A stretch of DNA of 64,000 bases from Rhodothermales bacterium (GTDB lineage Bacteria > Bacteroidota > Rhodothermia > Rhodothermales > UBA10348): NCBI GenBank assembly GCA_028284865.1, contig JANQQV010000023.1, forward strand, positions 35,584-99,583, read 5' to 3'. Position 1 is the stretch's first letter. Each line of letters starts with the position of its first letter. The position numbers were made by a program, and so were the translations under genes. The notes under the pieces were generated by a model. That model was not told the origin of the DNA, did not search any database, and was given only the letters and a program-made list of their open reading frames with translations. Of this stretch, positions 14,724-22,372 are shown piece by piece.

Positions 14724-16658
14724 TTATCCTCCAGCCTCGGTTGGTTCACCGGTCGACAGGACGTCTTCCGGACGCAGAATCGCTTCTCCCGACTCAACGG
14801 GCTCAGCCGTCGCTTCCGACAGAGGCTGCTGATTGAATTGTCCGCTCGCGATTTCCGCAGCGTGCTCACGCAGGTAGTATGCGGCGTCGGGAAGACCGCG
14901 ATGAATGAGCATGGTCATCTGGAATTCGAAGACCGGGACTCCACGAATCTCCGCGTAAGTGATCTGCTCAATAATGGCTTCGGCTCGCGAAGCAAATTCC
15001 ACGATTCGATTGCGATCGAGAGCTGTTCCAGTCATGACCAGCTCGCCGTCGCCTTCCTCTCCCCAGCTTCGAATCCAGAGCCCATCTACTTCGCCCGTGT
15101 TCGCGGCAGTGCGCTCGAGTGCGCGACTCCACACATCACTGCCTACCAGCAACGAGTCCAGTACATCGAGGGCTTCAACGAAGCCATTGGAACGCATGCG
15201 CAGACTGTCTATCCGGGATTGCAGATCGCCTGCGTCACCTGAAATGGTCTCCTCAGGATAGTTTCGCAGCTCGAAGCGAACCATCTCGATCTCGTGACTC
15301 TGCGCGAAGTAGCGTTGTACGAAAAACAACGTCGTGCTGAAAAGGATGAGGATCATCGCCGCCACCGGCCACGAGAAAGGCAGGGTGAACTTGCGACCGC
15401 GAAGCTGTGGATCCAGGAGCGACGTCTCAGGAAAAACGGATTCCCAGAGCTCATCGCGGACCAGGCGAAGCCCGGCCAGAATGGCCAGCAAGGTTTCCGT
15501 CTGCAGTGGATCCTTTGACACCTCCTCAAATGGAGGCATGATGTGACGCAGCAACGTGATGGTCGAATCAGGGAAGACCATCTCGAGTCGTTCCCGAATG
15601 GCGGTTTCTGATTCGTCGCAGAACAGCAGGATCCGATCCGAATCGCCGGCTCCAAACTCATCGTACATGAGCAGGATGCGACTGCAGATTGTGTCTGTCG
15701 GGTCAAATGCCGTGATGGAGCGGAGTGATTCGTAGTGAACGAGCTCCTGCCCTACCATGAACATGACCAACGTATCGTCAGCACCCACGCGGATCACGAC
15801 CGACGTTTCTTCTTCATGCTCGGGATCGTTGCTGATCGGCTCTGCGGATGCCGTCTCATTCATCACTTCGGCAACAGCATCGTAGCGATACTCAGCCAAC
15901 AGGGATGCACGAGCGGCTCCCAGAAGCAAACTGACTTCGTTGTCAAGCAGAGCGACACCCGGGAACGGACGCTTACGATTGCGAATCGCCTTCAGGGACG
16001 GGGTGACCGGTTCATTCGACTGGGAATAGAGAGCCAATCTGGCTTCTTCCTTCCCATTGAAATCGAACAACGGCAAGAATGCTACCTGATGATCCTCGAT
16101 AGCTGGATTGCTCTTCTGAAGCTGCTTGATCAGCGCTTCCCGGGTGTTCGATTTCTTCTTGGACTTCTTCTTGGCTTTCTTGCCATCCTTCGCTGAGCCG
16201 TCTTTGGACTCTGCATCGGCTTGCGTAATCGAAAAGACCTCTGACCCGAGGTAATCTGAGGGAAGCGCAAACACGACGCGGACATTTTCATATCCGGCAT
16301 CCGCGCACTCGGAAACGATATCCTGGATCTCCAGATCACACGGCACCGCCAATTGGGTCGGTGCCATGAGTTCGGAATCCATGCCTTCCTCGACAGGGAG
16401 ATCACCAAACTCGGAGGCCAGGAACATGCCAGCGTTCACGCCGCTGTCCTCTGTAGCCTGGAAGGAGACATCGCTCGGGATGTCGTCCTGGATTTCAGGG
16501 GCCTCGACGGCCATCATATCGACGCCGGCACGCTTGCGTACAAACGTCCGCAATACGACCGGACCTGTTGCCGTGTCGTGCAGCAATACGGCCTGGATGC
16601 GCCGACTCGACGGCGCAATCGCCAGGATGAACTCGCTCTTTGTGCTGTACTTCAACAT
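14724..16658 (-). CDS. PilM-PilN fusion, pilus inner-membrane platform
   Basis: 644 residues. The N-terminal 420 form an actin-like fold of the PilM/GspL kind (FILAIAPSSRRIQAVLLHD as the first strand pair, VVIRVGADDTLVMFMVGQELV later). They are cytoplasmic. A Lys-rich insert at about residues 151-170 (KAKKKSKKKS) interrupts the domain. One membrane helix follows at about 428-450 (WPVAAMILILFSTTLFFVQ). The periplasmic part carries a coiled coil and a PilN domain (GELVMTGTALDRNRIVEF ... FEFQMTMLIH). PilM and PilN are normally two proteins held together by a short PilN peptide; here they are one chain, as in GspL. The tail is Glu/Pro-rich. It sits 7 bases after pilT and 4 before pilOP. Confidence 0.8.
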   Translation of the reverse strand: MLKYSTKSEFILAIAPSSRRIQAVLLHDTATGPVVLRTFVRKRAGVDMMAVEAPEIQDDIPSDVSFQATEDSGVNAGMFLASEFGDLPVEEGMDSELMAPTQLAVPCDLEIQDIVSECADAGYENVRVVFALPSDYLGSEVFSITQADAESKDGSAKDGKKAKKKSKKKSNTREALIKQLQKSNPAIEDHQVAFLPLFDFNGKEEARLALYSQSNEPVTPSLKAIRNRKRPFPGVALLDNEVSLLLGAARASLLAEYRYDAVAEVMNETASAEPISNDPEHEEETSVVIRVGADDTLVMFMVGQELVHYESLRSITAFDPTDTICSRILLMYDEFGAGDSDRILLFCDESETAIRERLEMVFPDSTITLLRHIMPPFEEVSKDPLQTETLLAILAGLRLVRDELWESVFPETSLLDPQLRGRKFTLPFSWPVAAMILILFSTTLFFVQRYFAQSHEIEMVRFELRNYPEETISGDAGDLQSRIDSLRMRSNGFVEALDVLDSLLVGSDVWSRALERTAANTGEVDGLWIRSWGEEGDGELVMTGTALDRNRIVEFASRAEAIIEQITYAEIRGVPVFEFQMTMLIHRGLPDAAYYLREHAAEIASGQFNQQPLSEATAEPVESGEAILRPEDVLSTGEPTEAGG

Positions 16659-16665
16659 GCGTGTG

Positions 16666-18024
16666 CTACTTGGCCAATTGCTGGAATCGGCGCTTGTTGT
16701 TGGCGTGGTCCAAAGCCACGTCCGGGGTGATCAGCCCCTGACGCATCAGGCGATAGAGATCCTGTTCGAGTGTGATCTGGCCGATATTCCAGCCCTCCCA
16801 CATCATCTGATAGATCTCGTTGGTATTGTCATTCTTGATGGCAGCGCGAGCCGAAGGCGTCATCCAGAGCACTTCCTTCGCGAGGATGCGACCACCACCT
16901 ACTTTGGGCAGCAGTTTCTGGGAGATGATGCAGCGCAGCACATCAGCCAGTCGGTTGCGCACTCGGCTCTGTTCTTCTGAAGGGTATTCGGCAATGATGC
17001 GATCGATGGACTCTACAGCGCTGGACGTATGCAGCGTTGAGAACACCTTGTGGCCCGAGTCGGTAATCTCGAGGGCAGCCGAAATCGTGGACGGATCGCG
17101 CATCTCTCCGATAACGACGATGTCAGGATCCTGGCGAAGGGCCTGGACGATGCCTTCCTTGAAGGTCGGGACGTCCTGTCCTACTTCACGGTGACGGATG
17201 ATGCACTTGCGACTCTCGTGGACGTACTCGATCGGACGCCCAATGATGATGCAGTGGCCGTGTACATCGTCGTTGTTTGCGTCAACGATGGAATCCAGCG
17301 TTGTCGATTTTCCGGATCCGGTGACACCGGTTACCAGCGTGAGACCATCGCGCACGTGCCGGAATTTCAGGCCTTTCTCGATGCTTGGATGAAATGCGAG
17401 GCTCTTGAGTGAGCGGATGTCAGCGGTGATGGCACGCATGTTCAGTGCGAGATAGCCCATATCGAGATACGCCGTCGCACGGAATCGTTGGCTGCGGATC
17501 CCTGCGCCCTCCTGAAGCTCATAGGAGAAGTCGGCCGAGTTGCTTTCCATGAGTGCGTGCATTCCGCGCTTGCTCAGCAAACTCATGATCAAAAGAGATC
17601 CTTCATCAAGTGAGAATCGCGGAATGTTCAGGTCGGGCCGCTTTTCACCATCAATCCTGAACCAGATGAAGCCGCCAGCGCTGGCACCGCCAAGGTCTAT
17701 GTCCGACGCACCGTTCGTGGCCATTCTTCCCAGGAAGGAGTCCATGTAGCGGCGTAGCGAAGCCTTGTCGCGGGAGTCGATTTTTGAAAGCTTTTCTGCT
17801 TGGTGGCGAATACGGTCGATGCCAACCAATCCGCCTGGAGTGCTTTCAGCAATTGTTTGAACAAAAGCAGGGAGGTCCGTCATTTGTGCGTAGGAAGAAG
17901 AACGGGATGGGGCCCGCCCAAGTGCTCCATTTTGCCTGCGATTCTCTCCACGACGCGATGTGCCCTCCTTCACGGGAGCGCCTGATTCGGTTCGGTTCGA
18001 AAATCGAATGTTGCGTGTCGCCAT
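16666..18024 (-). CDS. pilT: PilT-like type IV pilus ATPase
   Basis: This is a hexameric secretion-ATPase family member that would power pilus retraction at the inner membrane. It has Walker A GVTGSGKSTT, the Walker B line DPDIVVIGEMRD, the His box GHKVFSTLHTSSAVESIDRII and C-terminal RNRLADVLRCIISQKLLP. The Asp box, usually IEDPIE, reads IGRPIEYVHE here, so two acidic residues are missing while the last glutamate is kept. The sigma-28-like promoter at 18082-18107 places the transcript start near 18075. This rules out a longer frame from 18144 and favours ATG 18024 (452 residues) or ATG 17883 (405 residues). The extra N-terminus is Arg/Ser-rich and unconserved. It begins the operon with pilMN, pilOP and pilQ. 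No PilB extension ATPase is in the window. Confidence 0.87.
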   Translation of the reverse strand: MATRNIRFSNRTESGAPVKEGTSRRGENRRQNGALGRAPSRSSSYAQMTDLPAFVQTIAESTPGGLVGIDRIRHQAEKLSKIDSRDKASLRRYMDSFLGRMATNGASDIDLGGASAGGFIWFRIDGEKRPDLNIPRFSLDEGSLLIMSLLSKRGMHALMESNSADFSYELQEGAGIRSQRFRATAYLDMGYLALNMRAITADIRSLKSLAFHPSIEKGLKFRHVRDGLTLVTGVTGSGKSTTLDSIVDANNDDVHGHCIIIGRPIEYVHESRKCIIRHREVGQDVPTFKEGIVQALRQDPDIVVIGEMRDPSTISAALEITDSGHKVFSTLHTSSAVESIDRIIAEYPSEEQSRVRNRLADVLRCIISQKLLPKVGGGRILAKEVLWMTPSARAAIKNDNTNEIYQMMWEGWNIGQITLEQDLYRLMRQGLITPDVALDHANNKRRFQQLAK

Positions 18025-18081
18025 CTTCTTCGGTAGTGGCACCTGCGGTGCTATCTGTATACGAGACTCCTTACATCGGAC

Positions 18082-18107
18082 GTATCGGCTGACGGTGCCT
18101 TCACTTA
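18082..18107 (-). promoter_or_regulatory. Sigma-28-like promoter for the pilT operon
   Basis: Read on the minus strand the site is TAAGTGAA, 10 bases, GCCGATAC. It matches the FliA-type consensus TAAA...N11...GCCGATAA, with one base less in the spacer. Transcription would begin near 18075, about 50 bases before the ATG at 18024. Four similar sites precede other genes of this locus. Confidence 0.65.
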
Positions 18108-18157
18108 AGCGAAAATGCCCCCAAGTGCAGGTGCCACAATGCATCCAGAATGCACAA

Positions 18158-18186
18158 CGCGCCCGCGGCCAGAGGCCGCGGGCGCG
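18158..18186 (-). terminator. GC hairpin after the subtilisin gene
   Basis: A perfect 13-base-pair stem (CGCGCCCGCGGCC and its complement) with a 3-base loop lies 60 bases past the stop of the subtilisin-like gene and upstream of the pilT promoter. The following minus-strand bases are only mildly T-rich. It probably ends the subtilisin transcript and insulates pilT. Confidence 0.65.
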
Positions 18187-18246
18187 TCAAATCTTGTGGA
18201 GAATCCCATCCGATTGGACCGATTCTCCGGCGATGTATGGCCAGGA

Positions 18247-19566
18247 CTAGTTCCCTACCCAGACAGAGCGTCGCGTGGTTGCACGGGCCGCATTACGGAC
18301 CGACTTGCGTGCATCCCGCTTCAGGGCACGGGCCACTTCACGCGGGCTAGCAGTCGGATGCTGCGCCAGATAGAGCGCTGCGGCGCCCGTCACGTGGGCA
18401 GCTGCGAGCGAAGTACCCGACATCACGGAGTAGTCGTTGCCAGGTGCCAGGGAGAACACATCCTCGCCGGGTGCCTGAAGGTCCACGAGTGCGCCGTAGT
18501 TCGACCAGGGCGAGAACACGTGATTACGATCGTGCGAACCAACTGTGATGGCATCAATGACGTGGGCTGGCGTGAATTTGCGAGCCGCATCACCAGCATT
18601 CCCTGCTGCCACCACAACGGTGATACCGGCATCGATAACCGAGCGAACAGCGTCGTCCAGGGCAGTGCGCTCCCAACCCACTTCTGCACCGAGGCTGAGG
18701 TTGACCACGGCCGGTTTGTCTGGATTGGCATTCTTCCATTCCAGAACGTCTTCCAGAGCGGCAATGACGTAGGTATCGTCACCGAATCCATCGTTATCGA
18801 ATACCCGATAGTTGTGGACACGAGCTCCAGGCGCAACACCAACGATGCCACCGTTATCGTCCTTGGCTGCGGCAATACCCGCGATGGCCGTTCCATGCCC
18901 ATCCACATCTTCGGTTGAACCGGAGAATGCATAATCACGGGAATCAACGACGTTCAAGTCCGGACTGGAGACACCGGTATCGACTACGAAAATGTCGATA
19001 TCGACTTCACCCTGTCCGTCACCGGAGACAGACCAGCTTGCTGGTGCGCCGACATCCGTAATGGACCAGGGCAAACGCTGCGTGGTACCTGCCATGCTGC
19101 GCTGTCCCGGGGCAGACTGAACCGGAAATACCGGCTCAACCCAGGCAATCGTCTCGTCCTGCTCCATGAGTGCCAAGATCTCATCGAGATACTCGGTGGA
19201 CACCCATAGTGAGTAGCCGTAGAACGTATTGGTGAACTCGTAGCGATCGACAACCTCATACCGATCGACGACCTCGTAACGATCAACGACTTCGTAACGG
19301 TCAACGACTTCATAGCGATCGACCACTTCGTATTGGTTTACAATGCGATAGGGATCGATGGCGAAAACGATGGCTGTTTGCTCACCATACTTGCCCGCAG
19401 CCTTGATGGCCTGGTCAAACAGATGAGCGTTGCGGATCTTCGGGGTGTTTTCGGATGCTTCTTCCTGTTGCGTGTTGACTACCTGATCAGCGCAACCGGT
19501 CATGATCACCATTGCCAGCAGGGCGACGGGGATCCGGTAAGCGAAGCGTTTGAGGAGTTCAGACAT
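18247..19566 (-). CDS. Subtilisin-like S8 protease lipoprotein with hexapeptide repeat
   Basis: 439 residues from the ATG at 19566. A lipoprotein signal ends at MVIMTGC (Cys25). An I9-type propeptide follows, holding five exact copies of YEVVDR at residues 79-108, then VSTEYLDEILALMEQDETIA. The catalytic domain shows the S8 triad: Asp in DIFVVDTGVSSPDLN, His in DGHGTAIAGIAA and Ser in MSGTSLAAAHVTGAAALYL. It is therefore an active-looking outer-surface or periplasmic serine protease. It has its own sigma-28-like promoter and terminator and lies between pilT and the Ser-Asp-Lys genes. Processing of pilus or surface proteins is an inference from this context. Confidence 0.88.
   Translation of the reverse strand: MSELLKRFAYRIPVALLAMVIMTGCADQVVNTQQEEASENTPKIRNAHLFDQAIKAAGKYGEQTAIVFAIDPYRIVNQYEVVDRYEVVDRYEVVDRYEVVDRYEVVDRYEFTNTFYGYSLWVSTEYLDEILALMEQDETIAWVEPVFPVQSAPGQRSMAGTTQRLPWSITDVGAPASWSVSGDGQGEVDIDIFVVDTGVSSPDLNVVDSRDYAFSGSTEDVDGHGTAIAGIAAAKDDNGGIVGVAPGARVHNYRVFDNDGFGDDTYVIAALEDVLEWKNANPDKPAVVNLSLGAEVGWERTALDDAVRSVIDAGITVVVAAGNAGDAARKFTPAHVIDAITVGSHDRNHVFSPWSNYGALVDLQAPGEDVFSLAPGNDYSVMSGTSLAAAHVTGAAALYLAQHPTASPREVARALKRDARKSVRNAARATTRRSVWVGN
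19243..19332 (-). repeat. Five 18-bp repeats encoding YEVVDR
   Basis: Five in-frame 18-base units encode YEVVDR without a single amino-acid change. The units differ at synonymous positions (for example GTC/GTT valines, GAC/GAT aspartates and CGA/CGT/CGG-type arginines). The repeat expands a loop of the protease propeptide. Synonymous drift with a fixed peptide argues for selection on the protein repeat, not a fresh DNA slippage. Confidence 0.85.
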
Positions 19567-19647
19567 GACAGAGTCGAGTGTCTGGTGAAGGGAAAATGGA
19601 TGTGATCGGTTTGTGGACCGATCGGGGCGGTAGTCCATTCATGGTCA

Positions 19648-19674
19648 GTATCGGCGGGCTGAATAGCCGTCTTA
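19648..19674 (-). promoter_or_regulatory. Sigma-28-like promoter for the subtilisin gene
   Basis: On the minus strand: TAAGACGG, 11 bases, GCCGATAC. Spacing and both boxes match the FliA-type consensus. It lies 82 bases upstream of the ATG at 19566, just downstream of the terminator of the preceding gene. Confidence 0.7.
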
Positions 19675-19723
19675 AGCCGCCCTCCTACCTGATTGACCCA
19701 CACAAATGCTGTTCGCAACGGAA

Positions 19724-19753
19724 GAGGGCGCGCGGCTTTCGCCGCGCGCCCTC
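19724..19753 (-). terminator. GC hairpin after first Ser-Asp-Lys gene
   Basis: A perfect 13-base-pair stem with a TTTC-type tetraloop begins 28 bases beyond the stop of the gene at 19781. The inner 22 bases of the hairpin (11 base pairs and loop) are the same as in the hairpin at 22317-22344. Confidence 0.75.
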
Positions 19754-19780
19754 ACTTCGGGTACACCGGGTCAGCACTGA

Positions 19781-22195
19781 CTACTTGGGAGTGTCGCCAA
19801 ACAGCTCCCTGGCATTGCGGATGGCCGTGCCGTTGGCCAGTCGCGAACCGGATTTCTGAATGCCCTCTCCCGCGTCTCCAACCAATCGTTCCATGGTTTT
19901 GCTGGACGTCTGCATGAGCTGGCGGGCTTTCGGCGTTCCGTCGGCCATGTCGAGTTGCTCCAGCATGTCCTTCAGGCCTTTGAGAGCAGAGCCGTTATAG
20001 GAGACCACCGATTCATCGAGCATGATGAATGTGATACCAGACCCCTCTGCATCCCCATTCTCATTGGACTGCGCACAATCACCAGAATTGTCCCAAGTGA
20101 CATCGCCATACCACTGTGCGTCGTTCGCCCAGCCGGAATCATCCCACTCTTCCCAGTCGGATTTCTTGTTCGATTTCCCGGACTTCTTGGACGACTTCTC
20201 AGATGAATCGTACCACTTTTTACTGGATTTCCCGGACTTGTCCGACTTGTCCGACTTGTCGGATTTATCGCTCTTGTCCGACTTGTCGCTCTTGTCTGAT
20301 TTCTTGCTGGACTTCTTGCTTGAGCCGCTGCCCGGGGTCAAGAGCACGGCTTCGACGAACAGACTGAATGCCTTGCTTGCCGACATCGTGACTCCGCCTC
20401 CCAGTCCAGCCATGTTGAGCCCATGAGGATCGCTATCGGCATGTCCGAAATCCTTGTCTGATTTCTTGCTGGACTTATCTGACTTGTCAGACTTATCGCT
20501 CTTGTCAGACTTGTCGGATTTGTCGGATTTGTCGGATTTGTCGCTCTTATCAGACTTATCCGACTTATCGCTCTTGTCGGATTTATCTGATTTATCCGAC
20601 TTGTCGCTCTTGTCCGATTTACCGTTGCGCTTGCGTTTACCCCACTTACTCTCGCGCTCTGTCCAGTCCGAGTAATTGTCATTGTCATCTTCGGATACAC
20701 ACAGCGTGTCATCACCCGAATATGAGGATCCGTTCTGCGCAATCCACTCACTGGCATTGACAAACGCTTCGTTCCGGTCGCAGGTGTTCACGCCATCTTT
20801 CGGCTTCCAGTGGTGATACACACTCAACTCGTACAGGAGCTCGTCATCGTCAGCGTCGAAAACCTGGATGGTCAACGAGCCGTTGCGATTGTGCACGTCG
20901 TCTTGCACGTCGCTTGGTTTTGACGGCGCAAGAGCGCACAGCGATGTGAACGTGTAGGTGAAGATCTCCAGATCGCGCGGATCAATCGTCAGGTCCAGTG
21001 ACTCGGTGGAGCTACCCGTGTAGGTGGTGTGGCCGACTTTGATCTGATAGGATCCTGCGCTGTTGTTCGAATTGATGGTTTTGATGCGAACATCCTCATC
21101 AACCGATCCCATCACGTTGTCCCAACACAGTCCGCCTTTCTTGCAGCCTGCACTGAGTACATCCACACCTTTGGTGTCGTACTTGTCGTCGTACTTGTGC
21201 TCGTGATAGATCTCCCGCTTGCTTTCCGGATAATCAAAGACGTCCACATCAAAGTGACCTCCAGGTAGCCCCCGATCAGACTCATCGATGGGATCTGGCT
21301 CCAGATGGCCACCTGAATCCTGACCGTCGACGATCAACGCGCCGTCGATCATGGACTGATGCTCCATCTTGAAGTTGGAGTCCTTACCACTCTGATAAAC
21401 GATTCCGTGCCAAACAGCATTGTCCATGAAGGTGATATCCCCTTCAACGAACAGGGCGCCGTATCCCTGAAATCCCCCTTGCAGCACCAGATCTCCAGTG
21501 ATCTGTACGACAGCAGGTGCAATCTGGCTACCTACGTTGTTTTCTTCGTTCCAGGTCTGGTTCTCTGACACATTGAGCCGGTTGGGACCGGCGTAGTCCT
21601 TGAGGGACGAGCGCAGGACGGCCATTTCGATGTACGGGTCGCCTTGGATGACATCCCCGGAACCGCCGTAGCCCGTGATGTGTGCGGGTTCTTCGGAAAA
21701 AGACTCGAATGCAGGTGAGTTGGTAGCCAGCAGGCCGTGCACGTGGGGTCCTGGACCAATCCCGCCTTGATCAAGGCCGCTGATTCGGGATTCATCCTCC
21801 AGGGAAACGCTCGTGATGGGTGCCATGATCGTCACGGCATCGAGAACGGTCTGGATGTCCCGCGAAACGGTACCTATGATTTCATACTCGTGATCACCGT
21901 ACTTCCCGACCGCAATGATCGTGACGGTGCCATCTTCTCCATCCACGGCTCCAATGTCGTAGCGAGCCTTGCCGTACTGCACGTCCGTAGCAACACTGCG
22001 ATAGGACTCGAAGCTCCTGCGGACTTTTGAACTGACAATGTTGTAGGCGCTGACGGCGGTCTCGCGGGCGATGACTTCAGACTTGTACTCCGCTTCTACC
22101 TGCGCCGATGCCAGGTCGCTCTGCGTTCCGGCCATGTACATGGATCCCAGCGAAAGCGTGGTCGCCATGACGAATACGAGGACTCCCTTACCCAT
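19781..22195 (-). CDS. PilX-like surface protein with Ser-Asp-Lys repeats, copy A
   Basis: 804 residues. The N-terminus MGKGVLVFVMATTLSLGSMY has a Gly followed by a hydrophobic helix, like PilX-type minor pilins, though the usual Glu at position 5 is absent. Residues 120-295 hold a beta-rich region (QITGDLVLQGGFQGYGALFV, then VEGDITFMDNAVWHGIVY) resembling the PilX-associated domain of pilus tip proteins. Residues 330-525 form a second domain with several cysteines. Sixteen SDK tripeptides (527-574) and a second tract of seven follow, embedded in Ser/Lys-rich sequence, and then a folded C-terminal part with one more cysteine. It is probably a secreted pilus-tip or adhesin-like protein with a zwitterionic spacer. 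It has its own sigma-28-like promoter and terminator. The fold assignments are inference. Confidence 0.7.
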   Translation of the reverse strand: MGKGVLVFVMATTLSLGSMYMAGTQSDLASAQVEAEYKSEVIARETAVSAYNIVSSKVRRSFESYRSVATDVQYGKARYDIGAVDGEDGTVTIIAVGKYGDHEYEIIGTVSRDIQTVLDAVTIMAPITSVSLEDESRISGLDQGGIGPGPHVHGLLATNSPAFESFSEEPAHITGYGGSGDVIQGDPYIEMAVLRSSLKDYAGPNRLNVSENQTWNEENNVGSQIAPAVVQITGDLVLQGGFQGYGALFVEGDITFMDNAVWHGIVYQSGKDSNFKMEHQSMIDGALIVDGQDSGGHLEPDPIDESDRGLPGGHFDVDVFDYPESKREIYHEHKYDDKYDTKGVDVLSAGCKKGGLCWDNVMGSVDEDVRIKTINSNNSAGSYQIKVGHTTYTGSSTESLDLTIDPRDLEIFTYTFTSLCALAPSKPSDVQDDVHNRNGSLTIQVFDADDDELLYELSVYHHWKPKDGVNTCDRNEAFVNASEWIAQNGSSYSGDDTLCVSEDDNDNYSDWTERESKWGKRKRNGKSDKSDKSDKSDKSDKSDKSDKSDKSDKSDKSDKSDKSDKSDKSDKSDKSSKKSDKDFGHADSDPHGLNMAGLGGGVTMSASKAFSLFVEAVLLTPGSGSSKKSSKKSDKSDKSDKSDKSDKSDKSDKSGKSSKKWYDSSEKSSKKSGKSNKKSDWEEWDDSGWANDAQWYGDVTWDNSGDCAQSNENGDAEGSGITFIMLDESVVSYNGSALKGLKDMLEQLDMADGTPKARQLMQTSSKTMERLVGDAGEGIQKSGSRLANGTAIRNARELFGDTPK
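20237..20299 (-). repeat. Seven 9-bp repeats encoding Ser-Asp-Lys
   Basis: Seven consecutive 9-base units encode SDK in the C-terminal third of protein A, flanked by SSKKSSKK and SGKSSKK. Serine is coded by both TCN and AGC codons, which are not interchangeable by one base change. Confidence 0.85.
20474..20617 (-). repeat. Sixteen 9-bp repeats encoding Ser-Asp-Lys
   Basis: This 144-base tract has a strict 9-base period and encodes sixteen SDK units, preceded by RKRNGK and followed by SSKKSDK. Third positions vary and serine switches between TCN and AGC. The peptide is therefore conserved while the DNA has drifted. Confidence 0.9.
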
Positions 22196-22240
22196 AACGG
22201 TATCTCGATACTATTAAGAAAGTGAGGGGGTCATCGACTC

Positions 22241-22267
22241 TAATCGGCAGTCGATAAGGCCGTCTTA
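22241..22267 (-). promoter_or_regulatory. Sigma-28-like promoter for Ser-Asp-Lys gene A
   Basis: On the minus strand: TAAGACGG, 11 bases, GCCGATTA. The first box is identical to that of the subtilisin gene. It lies 46 bases upstream of the ATG at 22195, after the terminator of copy B. Confidence 0.72.
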
Positions 22268-22316
22268 AATCCAGGGCATCTTTTTCTCGATTCGATCGAA
22301 TGGGTCCAAATGAAAA

Positions 22317-22344
22317 CGGGCGCGCGGCTTTCGCCGCGCGCCCG
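22317..22344 (-). terminator. Rho-independent terminator after Ser-Asp-Lys gene B
   Basis: A 12-base-pair GC stem with TTTC/GAAA-type loop is followed on the minus strand by TTTTCATTTGG. It lies 29 bases past the stop of the gene at 22373. Its core is the same as the terminator of copy A, so gene and terminator look duplicated as one unit. Confidence 0.85.
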
Positions 22345-22372
22345 AATTAAACCGTCTTCGTGTAGGATATCC

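Noticed and set aside
19243..19332. 18-base repeats as a CRISPR or regulatory repeat
   Set aside because: Units are in the reading frame of the protease, have no spacers and encode an unchanged hexapeptide.
20237..20617. Short periodic repeats like a CRISPR or microsatellite array
   Set aside because: The period is 9 bases, in frame with the gene and without spacers; it encodes Ser-Asp-Lys and varies only at synonymous sites.
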